From Micromonospora violae (GTDB lineage: Bacteria > Actinomycetota > Actinomycetes > Mycobacteriales > Micromonosporaceae), in assembly GCF_004217135.1 (NCBI RefSeq), contig NZ_SHKK01000001.1:4836001-4900000 (forward strand): 64,000 bases of DNA. The letters run 5' to 3'. Position 1 is the first letter of the stretch. Each line of letters begins with the position of its first letter. Below, in pieces: positions 28,686 to 37,189 of this stretch. Under the pieces are notes generated by a model. The model saw only the letters and a list, made by a program, of their open reading frames with translations, did no database searches and was not told the DNA's origin. The translations under genes were made by a program, and so were the position numbers.

Positions 28686-29443
28686 GATCCCGCTGCTTTC
28701 CTGATCAGGTCGAGGGACTGTTGACGGGAAAGGGCTTCGCTCCTGATGCGTTCCCATCTGCGATTCAGCGTAACAACGTCCGCAGTTCCATTCACGATCT
28801 GCGCTCGCACCTGGCTGTCAATATGCGCGACCTGCTCGCCGTCGGGCAGCTCGGCCACGATGAAGCCCCCACCAAGGCCCGGATACATCCCGACGTCCTG
28901 CGGCACCACGAGCACCTGCACCATGGGCAGAACCGCGCACGCGGCGAGATGGGCAACCTGCTCACGCATCAGCAACCGGTCGCCGTATGCCGACTGGTAC
29001 AGGACTAGTTCGTGCACGACCGCGACCAGCAGGGGCGGGCGTTCACGGCGGAGGATGGCCTGCCGGTCGATGCGGGAGGCGACCACATCGTCGACTTCGC
29101 CCATCGTCAACGCTTCGCCGGCCAACGTCGCCCGCGCATACGACTCAGTCTGCAAAAGACCGGGCACCCAGGTGTGCTCGAACCAGCGGATTGCAAGGGC
29201 TTCGCGTTCCCAGTCGACCCACTCGCGCAGCCATTGCGGCTCACGTCGTTTGAGGACATCCGGCCAGAGGTCCCCAACGTCCCTCCCGAGGAGCGCGGCC
29301 AGCTTTGCGCGCCGACGGGGCTGCGGCACGCGTCCCGGGCTTATCCACCGCGCTGCCGTCTTCGGATCCACCCCCGTCTGAGCTGCCAGGCTTTCGGCTG
29401 TCTCGCCAGCTTCAGCCATGGCCGCCTGAAGTGCATGATTCAT
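28676..29443 (-). CDS. XRE-family regulator with DUF5753 domain
   Basis: 255 aa from ATG 29443 (AGGCGGG just before). N-terminal HTH at about residues 5-60 (AGETAESLAAQTGVDPKTAARWI), followed by the DUF5753 domain starting YWHTWVPGLLQTE-like: FEHTWVPGLLQTESYARA near residue 100. This is the WhiJ/Scr-type actinobacterial regulator, normally coupled to DUF397, as here (10-bp overlap). Longer upstream frame crosses a tRNA-like remnant and is noncoding. Confidence 0.93.
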   Translation of the reverse strand: MNHALQAAMAEAGETAESLAAQTGVDPKTAARWISPGRVPQPRRRAKLAALLGRDVGDLWPDVLKRREPQWLREWVDWEREALAIRWFEHTWVPGLLQTESYARATLAGEALTMGEVDDVVASRIDRQAILRRERPPLLVAVVHELVLYQSAYGDRLLMREQVAHLAACAVLPMVQVLVVPQDVGMYPGLGGGFIVAELPDGEQVAHIDSQVRAQIVNGTADVVTLNRRWERIRSEALSRQQSLDLIRKAAGSWT

Positions 29444-29532
29444 CCCGCCTCCAAGACGAACGTCCCGAACGTCCCTGGGAATAGAGCTACGTCGTGTACT
29501 GATCCCATCGCTCTCGGCAATGTAACCGGCAG

Positions 29533-29565
29533 ATGGCGCGGCCGGTAGGGACTCGAACCCGGCGG
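29533..29565 (-). other. tRNA 3'-end-like fragment
   Basis: On the minus strand, GGGTTCGAGTCCC with TTCGAGT matches a T-loop and is followed by CTACCGGCCGCGCCA, resembling an acceptor strand and CCA. The 5' half of the T-stem pairs for only 3 bp and no D- or anticodon arm can be drawn upstream, so this is not a complete tRNA. It may be a remnant or attachment-site scar, or chance. Confidence 0.35.
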
Positions 29566-29602
29566 TCGCGTTCGTACCGGGGCCGCCCTCGCCCCACCGG
29601 GT

Positions 29603-29657
29603 AGATCTTGGACAGTTTCCGTTAGCTCGGCGGGCTAACGGAAACTGTCCAAGATCT
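29603..29657. repeat. perfect 24-bp inverted repeat with 7-nt loop
   Basis: Left arm 29603-29626 (AGATCTTGGACAGTTTCCG...) and right arm 29634-29657 are exact reverse complements around TCGGCGG. Outer GATCTTGGA/TCCAAGATC is shared with the hairpin at 55389-55436. It lies between divergent genes, so it is not an obvious terminator for either. Confidence 0.85.
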
Positions 29658-29710
29658 CGAGCGGCGAGCAGCAAAGGCGGCCCCTTCCCAGGACGACTAG
29701 GGGGAGCACC

Positions 29711-30208
29711 GTGCCGGACAAGCCGCCCGATCCGAAGCCCGAAGCGAAGCCCGAAGCGAAGCCCGAAGCGAAGCCCGAAGCGAAGCCCGAACCGAGGCCC
29801 GAACCGAGGCCGATGACCGGCCGGGCCGCCGTCGTCGGGCGTGCCCTGGGCACCGGGGGCCGTTCCTCAGCGGGCGGCGAACCGGCTCGCCCGCACTCCC
29901 GGCGACGGATCGGTGAACGCGCGAGCGGGTCGGTGCGGACACCGCGCACGGGTGAGGTCCTGCACCTGACCCGCACCGCGAGTGTGCAATTCTTCCGCCC
30001 GATCTTCGTCCGCGTGATTCGCGTACTGGACTGGCCGACGTACGACGGGTGGCTGTGGATTGACGCCTACGAATTGGCCGCGAATGGCGACGCAGTCGCG
30101 CGCCGGTCACTGTTCGTGATGCCCGCGGGCCTGATCTGGCCGGACCCGCCCGCCCCGCGCTCAACCACCCGCAGGCCCGTCAAGCGCCCTCCGGTGCGGG
30201 TCGGATGA
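29711..30208 (+). CDS. hypothetical protein with KPEA repeat N-terminus
   Basis: 165 aa from GTG 29711 with GGGGAG upstream. Residues 6-35 are a charged repeat (PKPEAKPEAKPEA then PEPRPEPRP) encoded by a 12-nt tandem repeat. A later part, GEVLHLTRTASVQFFRPIFVRVIRVLDWPTYDGW..IDAYELAANGDAVARRSLFV, looks like a small folded domain of unknown function. Its stop overlaps the next start. I do not recognise a function. Confidence 0.65.
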   Translation: MPDKPPDPKPEAKPEAKPEAKPEAKPEPRPEPRPMTGRAAVVGRALGTGGRSSAGGEPARPHSRRRIGERASGSVRTPRTGEVLHLTRTASVQFFRPIFVRVIRVLDWPTYDGWLWIDAYELAANGDAVARRSLFVMPAGLIWPDPPAPRSTTRRPVKRPPVRVG

Positions 30209-30480
30209 CCAGACGTCCTCGTCCGCACCAGCCGATGCGCCCGGCGTGGCTCTGCCGTAACTGCGCCGCTCCCTGGCCGTGTTCGGCGGCTCAACTGCAC
30301 CTCGCGACCGAGTTCTACGGCCATTCGATCGCCCTGGCGTTCTACCTGGCGGCGACCATGCAGGACGCGATCGACGACCTGTACTCCCTGGGCCTTCGTC
30401 CTGACCCGCGAGCACTGCACGCCCGTTTCCTGGGCTGGCTGTCTCTCACCCGCCGACCACGCCGGGCCGATCTGCGCTGA
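30205..30480 (+). CDS. small conserved actinobacterial protein of unknown function
   Basis: 91 aa. MRPAWLCRNCAAPWPCSAAQ has Cys residues in C-x2-C and C spacing, followed by a helix-rich region ending DPRALHARFLGWL. Related small proteins occur beside XRE/DUF397 loci in actinomycetes and are sometimes labelled flavin reductase without support. ATG overlaps the preceding stop by 4 bp. Confidence 0.7.
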   Translation: MTRRPRPHQPMRPAWLCRNCAAPWPCSAAQLHLATEFYGHSIALAFYLAATMQDAIDDLYSLGLRPDPRALHARFLGWLSLTRRPRRADLR

Positions 30481-30623
30481 CCGCCCGCAAGGAGGAAGTG
30501 CGCTGCCCTTCAGAGCTGATGTCGCAAACAAGTCAACCGCCGATGTCGTCAGCGATTCAGCTCCAAAGGCTCCGACTCGCACCCTCCAACGCGCTCGCTG
30601 CCCCGGTGCGGTGTGAGCCCCAC

Positions 30624-30661
30624 TTGACAGGACCGAAACAGAAGGGACCCGGACCGGAAAC
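30624..30661 (+). promoter_or_regulatory. GlnR box candidate upstream of the nitrate assimilation operon
   Basis: The sequence fits the double GlnR site gTnAC-N6-GaAAC-N6-gTnAC-N6-GaAAC: TTGAC (30624), GAAAC (30635), weak GACCC (30646), GAAAC (30657), with every 6-nt spacer exact. It ends 24 bp before the nasC ATG. GlnR is the actinobacterial nitrogen-limitation activator of nas/nir genes. Confidence 0.65.
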
Positions 30662-30685
30662 CGCCCGGCGGCACGCTTTCCCGAC

Positions 30686-32890
30686 ATGACAGACGGTGCA
30701 CGGTCGGCAACTCCACCGGGGCTGACGCCCCGAGAAGTGGCGACGCACTGCCCGTACTGCGCACTGCAGTGCGGGATGACGCTGCGCGAGGACGACGCAG
30801 GGGTGACGGTCCTCCCGCGCCAGTTCCCCACCAACCGGGGCGGGCTCTGCCAGAAGGGGTGGACCGCCGCCGAACTGCTCGACCACCCGGAGCGACTGAC
30901 CACCCCGCTGGTGCGCGACCCGGCCACCGGCGCACTGCTCCCGGCGAGTTGGGACACCGCGCTCGAGAGGGTGGTCGCCGGCATCCGCGCAGTTCAGGAC
31001 GACGCCGGCCGGGACGCGGTCGCCGTCTTCGGCGGTGGCGGCCTGACCAACGAGAAGGCGTACGCGCTGGGGAAGTTCGCCCGGATCGGGCTGCGCACCC
31101 GGCACATCGACTACAACGGACGGTTCTGCATGTCCTCGGCGGCGGCCGCCGGGATGCGCGCCTTCGGCATCGACCGCGGGCTGCCGTTCCCCCTCGCCGA
31201 CCTGGGCCGGGCCGACACCCTGCTGCTGGTGGGGGCGAACCCGGCGGAGACCATGCCGCCGCTGGTGCGCTGGCTCACCGAGCAGCGCCGCAACGGCGGC
31301 CAACTGATCGTCGTCGACCCCCGGGTCACCGCCACCGCCCGCCAGGCCGACCTGCACCTGCAACCGCTGCCCGGCACCGACCTCGCGGTAGCGAACGCGC
31401 TGCTGCACATCGCCCTCACCGAGGGGTGGGTCGACCGGGCCTATGTGGCCGACCGCACCAGCGGATTCGACGCGGTCCGCCGTGGCGTCGCCGCCTGGTG
31501 GCCGGCCCGTGCCGAACAACTCTCCGGGGTGCCGGTGGCCGACCTGGAGGCGACCGCCCGCGCGCTGGGCACCGGCGGTCGCGTGATCATCCTGACCGCG
31601 CGCGGTGCCGAGCAGCACGCCAAGGGGGTGGACACGGTCACCGGGTACGTCAACCTCGCCCTCGCCCTCGGCCTGCCCGGTCGGGACGGCTCGGGGTACG
31701 GCTGCCTCACCGGCCAGGGCAACGGCCAGGGCGGCCGGGAACACGGGCAGAAGGCCGACCAACTCCCCGGCTACCGGCGGATCGACGACCCGGCGGCCCG
31801 GGAACACGTCGCCGGGGTCTGGGGTGTGCCGGCCGACGAGCTGCCCGGCCCGGGAGTGCCCGCCTACCAACTGCTCGACTCGCTCGGCACCCCGGGCGGT
31901 CCGCGCGCGCTGCTGGTGTTCGGGTCGAACCCGGTGGTCTCGGCACCCCGGGCGGCCCGGATCGAGGGCCGGCTGCGCGACCTCGACCTGCTGGTCGTCG
32001 CCGACCTCCTGCTGTCCGAGACGGCCGCGCTGGCGGACGTGGTGCTGCCCACCGCGCAGTGGGCCGAGGAGGACGGCACCATGACCAACCTGGAAGGTCG
32101 GGTGCTGCGTCGGCGCGCGCTACGGCCGCCCCCGCCGGGCGTCCGGACCGACCTCGCCATCATCGCCGACCTGGCGGCGCGGCTGGCGACCGCCGAGACG
32201 CCCGCCACCCAACCACCCGCCGCGCGACCGCCCGGCACCGAACCAACCAGCACCGGACCAGCCGGCACGCGACCGGAGGCCGTCGCGGCGGCCCGGTTCC
32301 CGGCCGCCCCGGCTGCCGTGTTCGCCGAGCTGCGCCGCGCGTCCGCTGGTGGGGCCGCCGACTACGCCGGCATCAGCTGGGACCGGATCGACGCCAACGA
32401 CGGGGTCTACTGGCCCTGCCCGACCGAGGACGGGCCGGACACTCCGCGACTCTTCGCCGACCGGTTCGCCACCCCGGACGGCCGCGCCCGGTTCCACGCC
32501 GTCGACCATCGGCCCGCCGCCGAGGAGGTGTGCGCCACGTACCCGCTGCATTTCACCACCGGTCGGGTGCTGGCCCAGTACCAGTCGGGCACCCAGACCC
32601 GGCGGGTGGCCGCGCTGCGGCGCGCCGCCCCGGAGGCGTTCGTCGAACTGCACCCCGACCTGGCCACCCGGCTGGGCATCGACGACGGCGACCCGGTACG
32701 GGTCACCTCACGCCGAGGTGAGTTCAGCGCCCCGGCCCGGCTCAGCGCCGGGATCCGACCGGACACCGTGTTCGCCCCGTTCCACTACGCGGGGGCCGGT
32801 CGCGCCAACTCGGTGACCAACGACGCGGTGGACCCGATCTCCGGGATGCCCGAATTCAAGATCTGCGCGGTCCGGGTGGAGAAGGCATGA
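30686..32890 (+). CDS. nasC: assimilatory nitrate reductase catalytic subunit (molybdopterin oxidoreductase)
   Basis: 734 aa. The [4Fe-4S] ligands C22-C25-C29 and C55 (HCPYCALQCGM, GGLCQKG) precede the Mo-bis-MGD domains; FGGGGLTNEKAYALGKFAR, LTGQGNGQGGREHGQKADQLPGY and the C-terminal molydopterin-dinucleotide-binding domain (LHFTTGRVLAQYQSGTQTRR) are typical of NasC/NarB. A low-complexity Pro/Thr linker (about residues 505-535) is an insertion relative to the family core. No Tat signal, so cytoplasmic. Overlaps the next gene by 4 bp; reduces nitrate to nitrite. Confidence 0.95.
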   Translation: MTDGARSATPPGLTPREVATHCPYCALQCGMTLREDDAGVTVLPRQFPTNRGGLCQKGWTAAELLDHPERLTTPLVRDPATGALLPASWDTALERVVAGIRAVQDDAGRDAVAVFGGGGLTNEKAYALGKFARIGLRTRHIDYNGRFCMSSAAAAGMRAFGIDRGLPFPLADLGRADTLLLVGANPAETMPPLVRWLTEQRRNGGQLIVVDPRVTATARQADLHLQPLPGTDLAVANALLHIALTEGWVDRAYVADRTSGFDAVRRGVAAWWPARAEQLSGVPVADLEATARALGTGGRVIILTARGAEQHAKGVDTVTGYVNLALALGLPGRDGSGYGCLTGQGNGQGGREHGQKADQLPGYRRIDDPAAREHVAGVWGVPADELPGPGVPAYQLLDSLGTPGGPRALLVFGSNPVVSAPRAARIEGRLRDLDLLVVADLLLSETAALADVVLPTAQWAEEDGTMTNLEGRVLRRRALRPPPPGVRTDLAIIADLAARLATAETPATQPPAARPPGTEPTSTGPAGTRPEAVAAARFPAAPAAVFAELRRASAGGAADYAGISWDRIDANDGVYWPCPTEDGPDTPRLFADRFATPDGRARFHAVDHRPAAEEVCATYPLHFTTGRVLAQYQSGTQTRRVAALRRAAPEAFVELHPDLATRLGIDDGDPVRVTSRRGEFSAPARLSAGIRPDTVFAPFHYAGAGRANSVTNDAVDPISGMPEFKICAVRVEKA

Positions 32891-34326
32891 CGGCCCGGGT
32901 GGTCATCGTCGGCAACGGGATGGCGGGCGCTCGCCTCGCGGGCGAACTGCATGCCCGCGAGGGCGACCGGAAGGTCACCGTGCTCGGGGCCGAGCCGCAC
33001 CGCGCGTACAACCGGATCATGCTCTCCACCCTGCTGGCCGGCCGGATCGACGAGCCCGACGTGGAGCTGACCGAGGCCGCCGGGCACGGCGTCGACCTGC
33101 GCAGCGGCGTACCGGTGACCGCCATCGACCGGTCCGCGCGGGAGGTCCGCACGGACGACGGCGAACGCATCGGCTACGACCACCTGGTGCTGGCCACCGG
33201 TGCCCGCGCGGTGGTGCCACCGCTGCCCGGCCTCGACCCGGCGGCGCTGCCGGAGCGGGTGGTTCCCTTCCGGACCCTGGACGACTGCCGGCGGATCCTC
33301 GCCACCGCGGAGGGCGCGCGAAGCGCCCTGGTGCTCGGCGGCGGGCTGCTCGGCCTGGAAGCCGCCCGGGGGCTGGCCGCGCGCGGGTTGGCCACCACCG
33401 TCGTGCACCCGAGCGAACACCTGATGGAACGGCAACTCGACCCGGCGGCCAGCGCGGTGCTCGCGGGCACGCTCACCGGTTTCGGCATCACCGTCGAGCT
33501 GGGGGTGTCGGCGACCGGCGTGGCCGCCGACGCCAACGGCGTCCGCCTCGACCTGGCCGACGGCCGATCGATCCGGGCCGACCTGCTGGTGCTCTCCTGC
33601 GGCGTACGCCCGGACACCGCCCTCGCGCAGGCCGCCGGTCTGACGGTGCGCCGCGGCGTGGTGGTGGACGACCGGCTGCGCACCAACGACCGGTCCATCT
33701 CGGCGATCGGCGACTGCGCGGAGCACGACGGTGTGCTCACCGGGCTGGTCGCGCCCGCCTGGGCCCAGGCCAAGGTGCTCGCCGACGTGCTGACCGGTAC
33801 GGACCCACTGGCCCGGTACCGGCCCCGACCGGTGGTGACCCGGCTGAAGGCCGCCGGGATCGACCTGGCCTCGATGGGGGACGCGGCCGGTGGCGGGCCT
33901 GGCGAGGAGCTGACCTTCGCCGACCCGGCCCGCGGCACGTACGCCCGGTTGCGGATCCGGGACGAGCGGCTGATCGGCGCGATCCTGCTCGGCGACAACC
34001 CGGCGGTCGGCACGGTGATCCAACTCTTCGACCGTGGTCAGCCGGTGCCGAGTGACCGGCGGGCGCTGCTGCTGGGCCGGGCACTCGGCGCGGTCGGCGC
34101 GACCCCGGCCGCCTCACCGGCGTTGATGCCGGACGCGGCCACGGTCTGCCAGTGCAACACGGTGAGCAAGGGCGCACTGGTCAGAAACTGGCGTTCCGGG
34201 GCCCGGACGGTCGATGCGGTGGTGGCCGCGACCCGGGCCGGCACCGGATGCGGCGGATGCCGGGACGCGGTGAGCGGCATCGTCGACTGGCTGAGCCAGG
34301 CGGAATCGGTGGAGGTGACGCGATGA
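32887..34326 (+). CDS. FAD-dependent NAD(P)H oxidoreductase, electron-transfer subunit of assimilatory nitrate reductase
   Basis: 479 aa. N-terminal FAD Rossmann [20 protein letters not shown]-binding [18 protein letters not shown] and the FAD C-motif [13 protein letters not shown] place it with NirB-N/NasB-like flavoproteins. A C-terminal bacterioferredoxin-type [2Fe-2S] domain has Cys421, Cys423, Cys455 and Cys458 (VCQC...GCGGC). Sandwiched with 4-bp overlaps between nasC and nirB, it should pass electrons from NAD(P)H to NasC. It resembles the N-terminal half of NirB and may have arisen by duplication. Confidence 0.88.
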   Translation: MTARVVIVGNGMAGARLAGELHAREGDRKVTVLGAEPHRAYNRIMLSTLLAGRIDEPDVELTEAAGHGVDLRSGVPVTAIDRSAREVRTDDGERIGYDHLVLATGARAVVPPLPGLDPAALPERVVPFRTLDDCRRILATAEGARSALVLGGGLLGLEAARGLAARGLATTVVHPSEHLMERQLDPAASAVLAGTLTGFGITVELGVSATGVAADANGVRLDLADGRSIRADLLVLSCGVRPDTALAQAAGLTVRRGVVVDDRLRTNDRSISAIGDCAEHDGVLTGLVAPAWAQAKVLADVLTGTDPLARYRPRPVVTRLKAAGIDLASMGDAAGGGPGEELTFADPARGTYARLRIRDERLIGAILLGDNPAVGTVIQLFDRGQPVPSDRRALLLGRALGAVGATPAASPALMPDAATVCQCNTVSKGALVRNWRSGARTVDAVVAATRAGTGCGGCRDAVSGIVDWLSQAESVEVTR

Positions 34327-36845
34327 GCGGCGGCGACCTGATCGTCATCGGCAACGGCATGGTCGGGCAGCGTTTCGTGGACGCGCTGCACGCCCGTGAC
34401 CCACAGGGCAGCTGGCGGGTGACCGTGCTGGCTGAGGAGGGACGTCCGGCGTACGACCGGGTGCGGCTGTCGGCGTACTTCGACGGGGTGAGTGAGAGCG
34501 AACTCAACCTGTACACACCGCACGACGGGGTGCGGCTGCGACTCGGTGAGCCGGCCACGGCCATCGACCGGGACCGTCAGGTGGTGACCACCGCCGTCGG
34601 CGAGTACCGCTACGACGCGCTGGTGCTGGCCACCGGGTCGTACCCGTTCGTGCCGCCGGTGGCCGGCGCGGAGCTGCCCGGGGTTTTCGTCTACCGGACG
34701 CTGGACGACCTGGCCGCGATCCGGGCGTACGCCCAGGGTCGGCGGGCCGGCGCGGTGATCGGTGGCGGGCTGCTCGGTCTGGAGGCCGCGAACGCCCTGC
34801 GACTGCTGGGGCTGAGCACCGACGTGGTCGAGTTCGCCCCCCGGTTGATGCCGGTGCAGGTGGACCAGGCCGGCGGCGCGATGCTTCGCCGCTACGTCGA
34901 CGATCTGGGCGTACGCACCCATCTCGGGGTGGCGACCACCGCGATCCGTTCGGGCCCGGACGGCGCCGTGGACGCCCTGGAACTCTCCGACGGCACCGCC
35001 ATCGACGCCGACCTGGTGGTGGTGGCCGCCGGCATCCGGCCCCGCGACCAGTTGGCCCGGGATGCCGATCTGCCGCTGGGTCCACGCGGCGGGGTGCTGG
35101 TCGACGCGACGTGCCGTACCGCCGACGAGCGGATCTGGGCTGTCGGCGAGTGCGCGGCGGTCGACGGCACCTGTCACGGTCTGGTCGCGCCGGGGTACGC
35201 GACAGCCGAGGTGGTGGCCGACCGGCTGGTCGGTGGCGCGGCGACCTTCCCGGGCGCGGACACCGCCACCAAACTCAAGCTGCTCGGCGTCGACGTGGCC
35301 TCGTTCGGCGACGCCCACGGCGCGACCGAGGGCTGCCTGGACGTCACGTTCACCGACCCCGCCACCCGGGTCTACGCGAAGCTGGTCCTCTCCGACGACG
35401 CGCACACCCTGCTCGGCGGGGTGCTGGTCGGTGACGCCAGCGCGTACCCGACGCTGCGCGCCAGCGTGGGCGGCCCGCTGCCGGCGGCACCGCTGGCACT
35501 ACTCGCTCCCGACGGTGGCGGCGCGGACGCTGGGGCGTTGCCCGCCACCGCGCAGGTCTGCTCGTGCAATGCGGTGACCCGGGGTGATGTGGATGCCGCC
35601 ATCGCCGACGGCTGCGCGGATGTGGCGGCGTTGAAGGCGTGCACCCGGGCCGGCACCAGCTGCGGCTCCTGCGTGCCGATGCTGAAGCAGCTCCTGGACG
35701 CGGCCGGGGTGGCCCAGTCCAGCGCGCTCTGCGAACACTTCGACGTCAGCCGGCGGGAGCTGTTCGAGATCGTCCGGGTACGCGGCATCCGCACCTTCTC
35801 CCGGCTGGTCGCCGAACACGGTCAGGGCCGTGGCTGCGACATCTGCAAGCCGGTGGTGGCGTCCATCCTCGCCTCGCTGGGCAGCGGGCACGTGCTCGAC
35901 GGCGAACAGGCGTCGTTGCAGGACACCAATGACCACTTCCTGGCCAACCTGCAACGCGACGGCAGCTACTCGGTGGTGCCCCGGATACCGGGCGGCGAGA
36001 TCACCCCGGAGAAGCTGATCGTGATCGGTGAGGTGGCCCGGGACTTCCAGCTCTACACGAAGATCACCGGCGGGCAGCGGATCGACCTGTTCGGGGCACG
36101 GGTGGAGCAGCTGCCGCAGATCTGGCGGCGGCTGGTGGACGCCGGCTTCGAATCCGGTCACGCGTACGGCAAGGCGCTGCGCACGGTGAAGTCGTGCGTG
36201 GGCGAGACGTGGTGCCGGTACGGGGTGCAGGACTCGGTGGGGCTGGCCGTCGCGCTGGAGCTGCGGTATCGCGGGCTGCGGGCACCGCACAAGCTCAAGT
36301 CGGCGGTCTCCGGTTGCGCTCGGGAATGCGCGGAGGCGCGCAGCAAGGACTTCGGCATCATCGCCACCGAGACCGGCTGGAACCTCTACGTCGGCGGCAA
36401 CGGGGGCTTCCGGCCCCGGCACGCCGACCTGTTCGCCACTGATTTGTCAACAGAAACCCTGATTCGACTAATCGATAGATTTTTAATTTATTACATCCGC
36501 ACCGCCGACCGGCTGCAACGCACCGCCGGCTGGATCGAGGCGATGGACGGCGGCCTGGATCACCTGCGCTCGGTGATCGTGGACGACTCGCTCGGGCTCT
36601 GCGCGGACCTCGACGCGGCGATGGCCCGGCACGTGTCGTCGTACTCCGACGAGTGGCGCGACGTCCTGGACGACCCGGACCGGTTGCGCCGCTACACGTC
36701 CTTCGTCAACGCCCCTGACGTGCCGGACCCGTCGATCACCTTCACCCGGGAACGCGGCCAACCCGTTCCCGTACGCGCTGACGGTCCGCCCGGCGGTCAC
36801 CGTCCGCAACCCGTCACTCTCGGCCTACCGGAGGTACGGCGATGA
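34323..36845 (+). CDS. nirB: nitrite reductase [NAD(P)H] large subunit
   Basis: 840 aa. FAD/NAD modules ([31 protein letters not shown]), a [2Fe-2S] BFD domain (VCSCNAVT...TSCGSC from about residue 410), and a siroheme/[4Fe-4S] sulfite-reductase-type domain with Cys625, Cys631, Cys665 and Cys669 (SCVGETWC; GCARECAEA). Reduces nitrite to ammonium with six electrons. ATG overlaps the preceding stop (ATGA). Codons 706-725 form a striking AT-rich island containing a TTA codon; the encoded segment leading to DRFLIYYIRTADRL still looks like NirB. Confidence 0.97.
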   Translation: MSGGDLIVIGNGMVGQRFVDALHARDPQGSWRVTVLAEEGRPAYDRVRLSAYFDGVSESELNLYTPHDGVRLRLGEPATAIDRDRQVVTTAVGEYRYDALVLATGSYPFVPPVAGAELPGVFVYRTLDDLAAIRAYAQGRRAGAVIGGGLLGLEAANALRLLGLSTDVVEFAPRLMPVQVDQAGGAMLRRYVDDLGVRTHLGVATTAIRSGPDGAVDALELSDGTAIDADLVVVAAGIRPRDQLARDADLPLGPRGGVLVDATCRTADERIWAVGECAAVDGTCHGLVAPGYATAEVVADRLVGGAATFPGADTATKLKLLGVDVASFGDAHGATEGCLDVTFTDPATRVYAKLVLSDDAHTLLGGVLVGDASAYPTLRASVGGPLPAAPLALLAPDGGGADAGALPATAQVCSCNAVTRGDVDAAIADGCADVAALKACTRAGTSCGSCVPMLKQLLDAAGVAQSSALCEHFDVSRRELFEIVRVRGIRTFSRLVAEHGQGRGCDICKPVVASILASLGSGHVLDGEQASLQDTNDHFLANLQRDGSYSVVPRIPGGEITPEKLIVIGEVARDFQLYTKITGGQRIDLFGARVEQLPQIWRRLVDAGFESGHAYGKALRTVKSCVGETWCRYGVQDSVGLAVALELRYRGLRAPHKLKSAVSGCARECAEARSKDFGIIATETGWNLYVGGNGGFRPRHADLFATDLSTETLIRLIDRFLIYYIRTADRLQRTAGWIEAMDGGLDHLRSVIVDDSLGLCADLDAAMARHVSSYSDEWRDVLDDPDRLRRYTSFVNAPDVPDPSITFTRERGQPVPVRADGPPGGHRPQPVTLGLPEVRR
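36438..36497 (+). other. AT-rich island with TTA codon inside nirB
   Basis: About 60 nt with roughly 30% GC in a gene otherwise above 70%. Codons used (TTG, TCA, ACA, GAA, ATT, CGA, CTA, AGA, TTT, TTA at 36483-36485, ATT, TAT) are ones this genome avoids. The reading frame is intact. Sharp edges on both sides: normal GC-rich codons resume at CGC ACC GCC. Confidence 0.85.
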
Positions 36846-37189
36846 CCCAGACCCTGACGCTGACCTGGACCACTGTCTGCCGTCTCGACCGGTTGGAACC
36901 GGACCGGGGTGTCGCCGCCCTGGTCGACGGCGTCCAGATAGCCCTGTTCCGGACCGCCGACGGGCTGTTCGCGATCGACAACCGCGACCCGGTCTCCGGG
37001 GCGTACGTGCTGTCGCGCGGCATCGTCGGCAGCCGGGGTGGGGTGCCGACGGTCGCCTCACCGCTGCACAAGCAGGTGTACGACCTGCGCAGCGGGCACT
37101 GCCTCGACCTGCCCGGGGTGGCGGTGGCCCGCCACGACGCGCGGTGCCGCAACGGGCTGGTCGAGGTGCGGCTGCGACAGGAGGGTTGA
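36842..37189 (+). CDS. nirD: nitrite reductase [NAD(P)H] small subunit
   Basis: 115 aa, Rieske-fold but without the Cys/His cluster ligands, as is normal for NirD: TVCRLDRLEPDRGVAALVDG then VALFRTADGLFAIDNRDP and ASPLHKQVYDLRSGHCLD. It overlaps nirB by 4 bp and ends overlapping the nnaR ATG (TGATG). Confidence 0.95.
   Translation: MTQTLTLTWTTVCRLDRLEPDRGVAALVDGVQIALFRTADGLFAIDNRDPVSGAYVLSRGIVGSRGGVPTVASPLHKQVYDLRSGHCLDLPGVAVARHDARCRNGLVEVRLRQEG

Noticed and set aside
29533..29600. Complete tRNA gene
   Set aside because: Only a T-loop and acceptor-like 3' strand can be found; no cloverleaf can be drawn upstream.
29741..29811. CRISPR or regulatory repeat array
   Set aside because: 12-nt contiguous units that simply encode KPEA repeats at the start of a gene.
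30557..31870. 437-codon minus-strand frame opposite nasC
   Set aside because: Antisense to a gene with a full iron-sulfur and molybdopterin signature; no motif in the minus frame.
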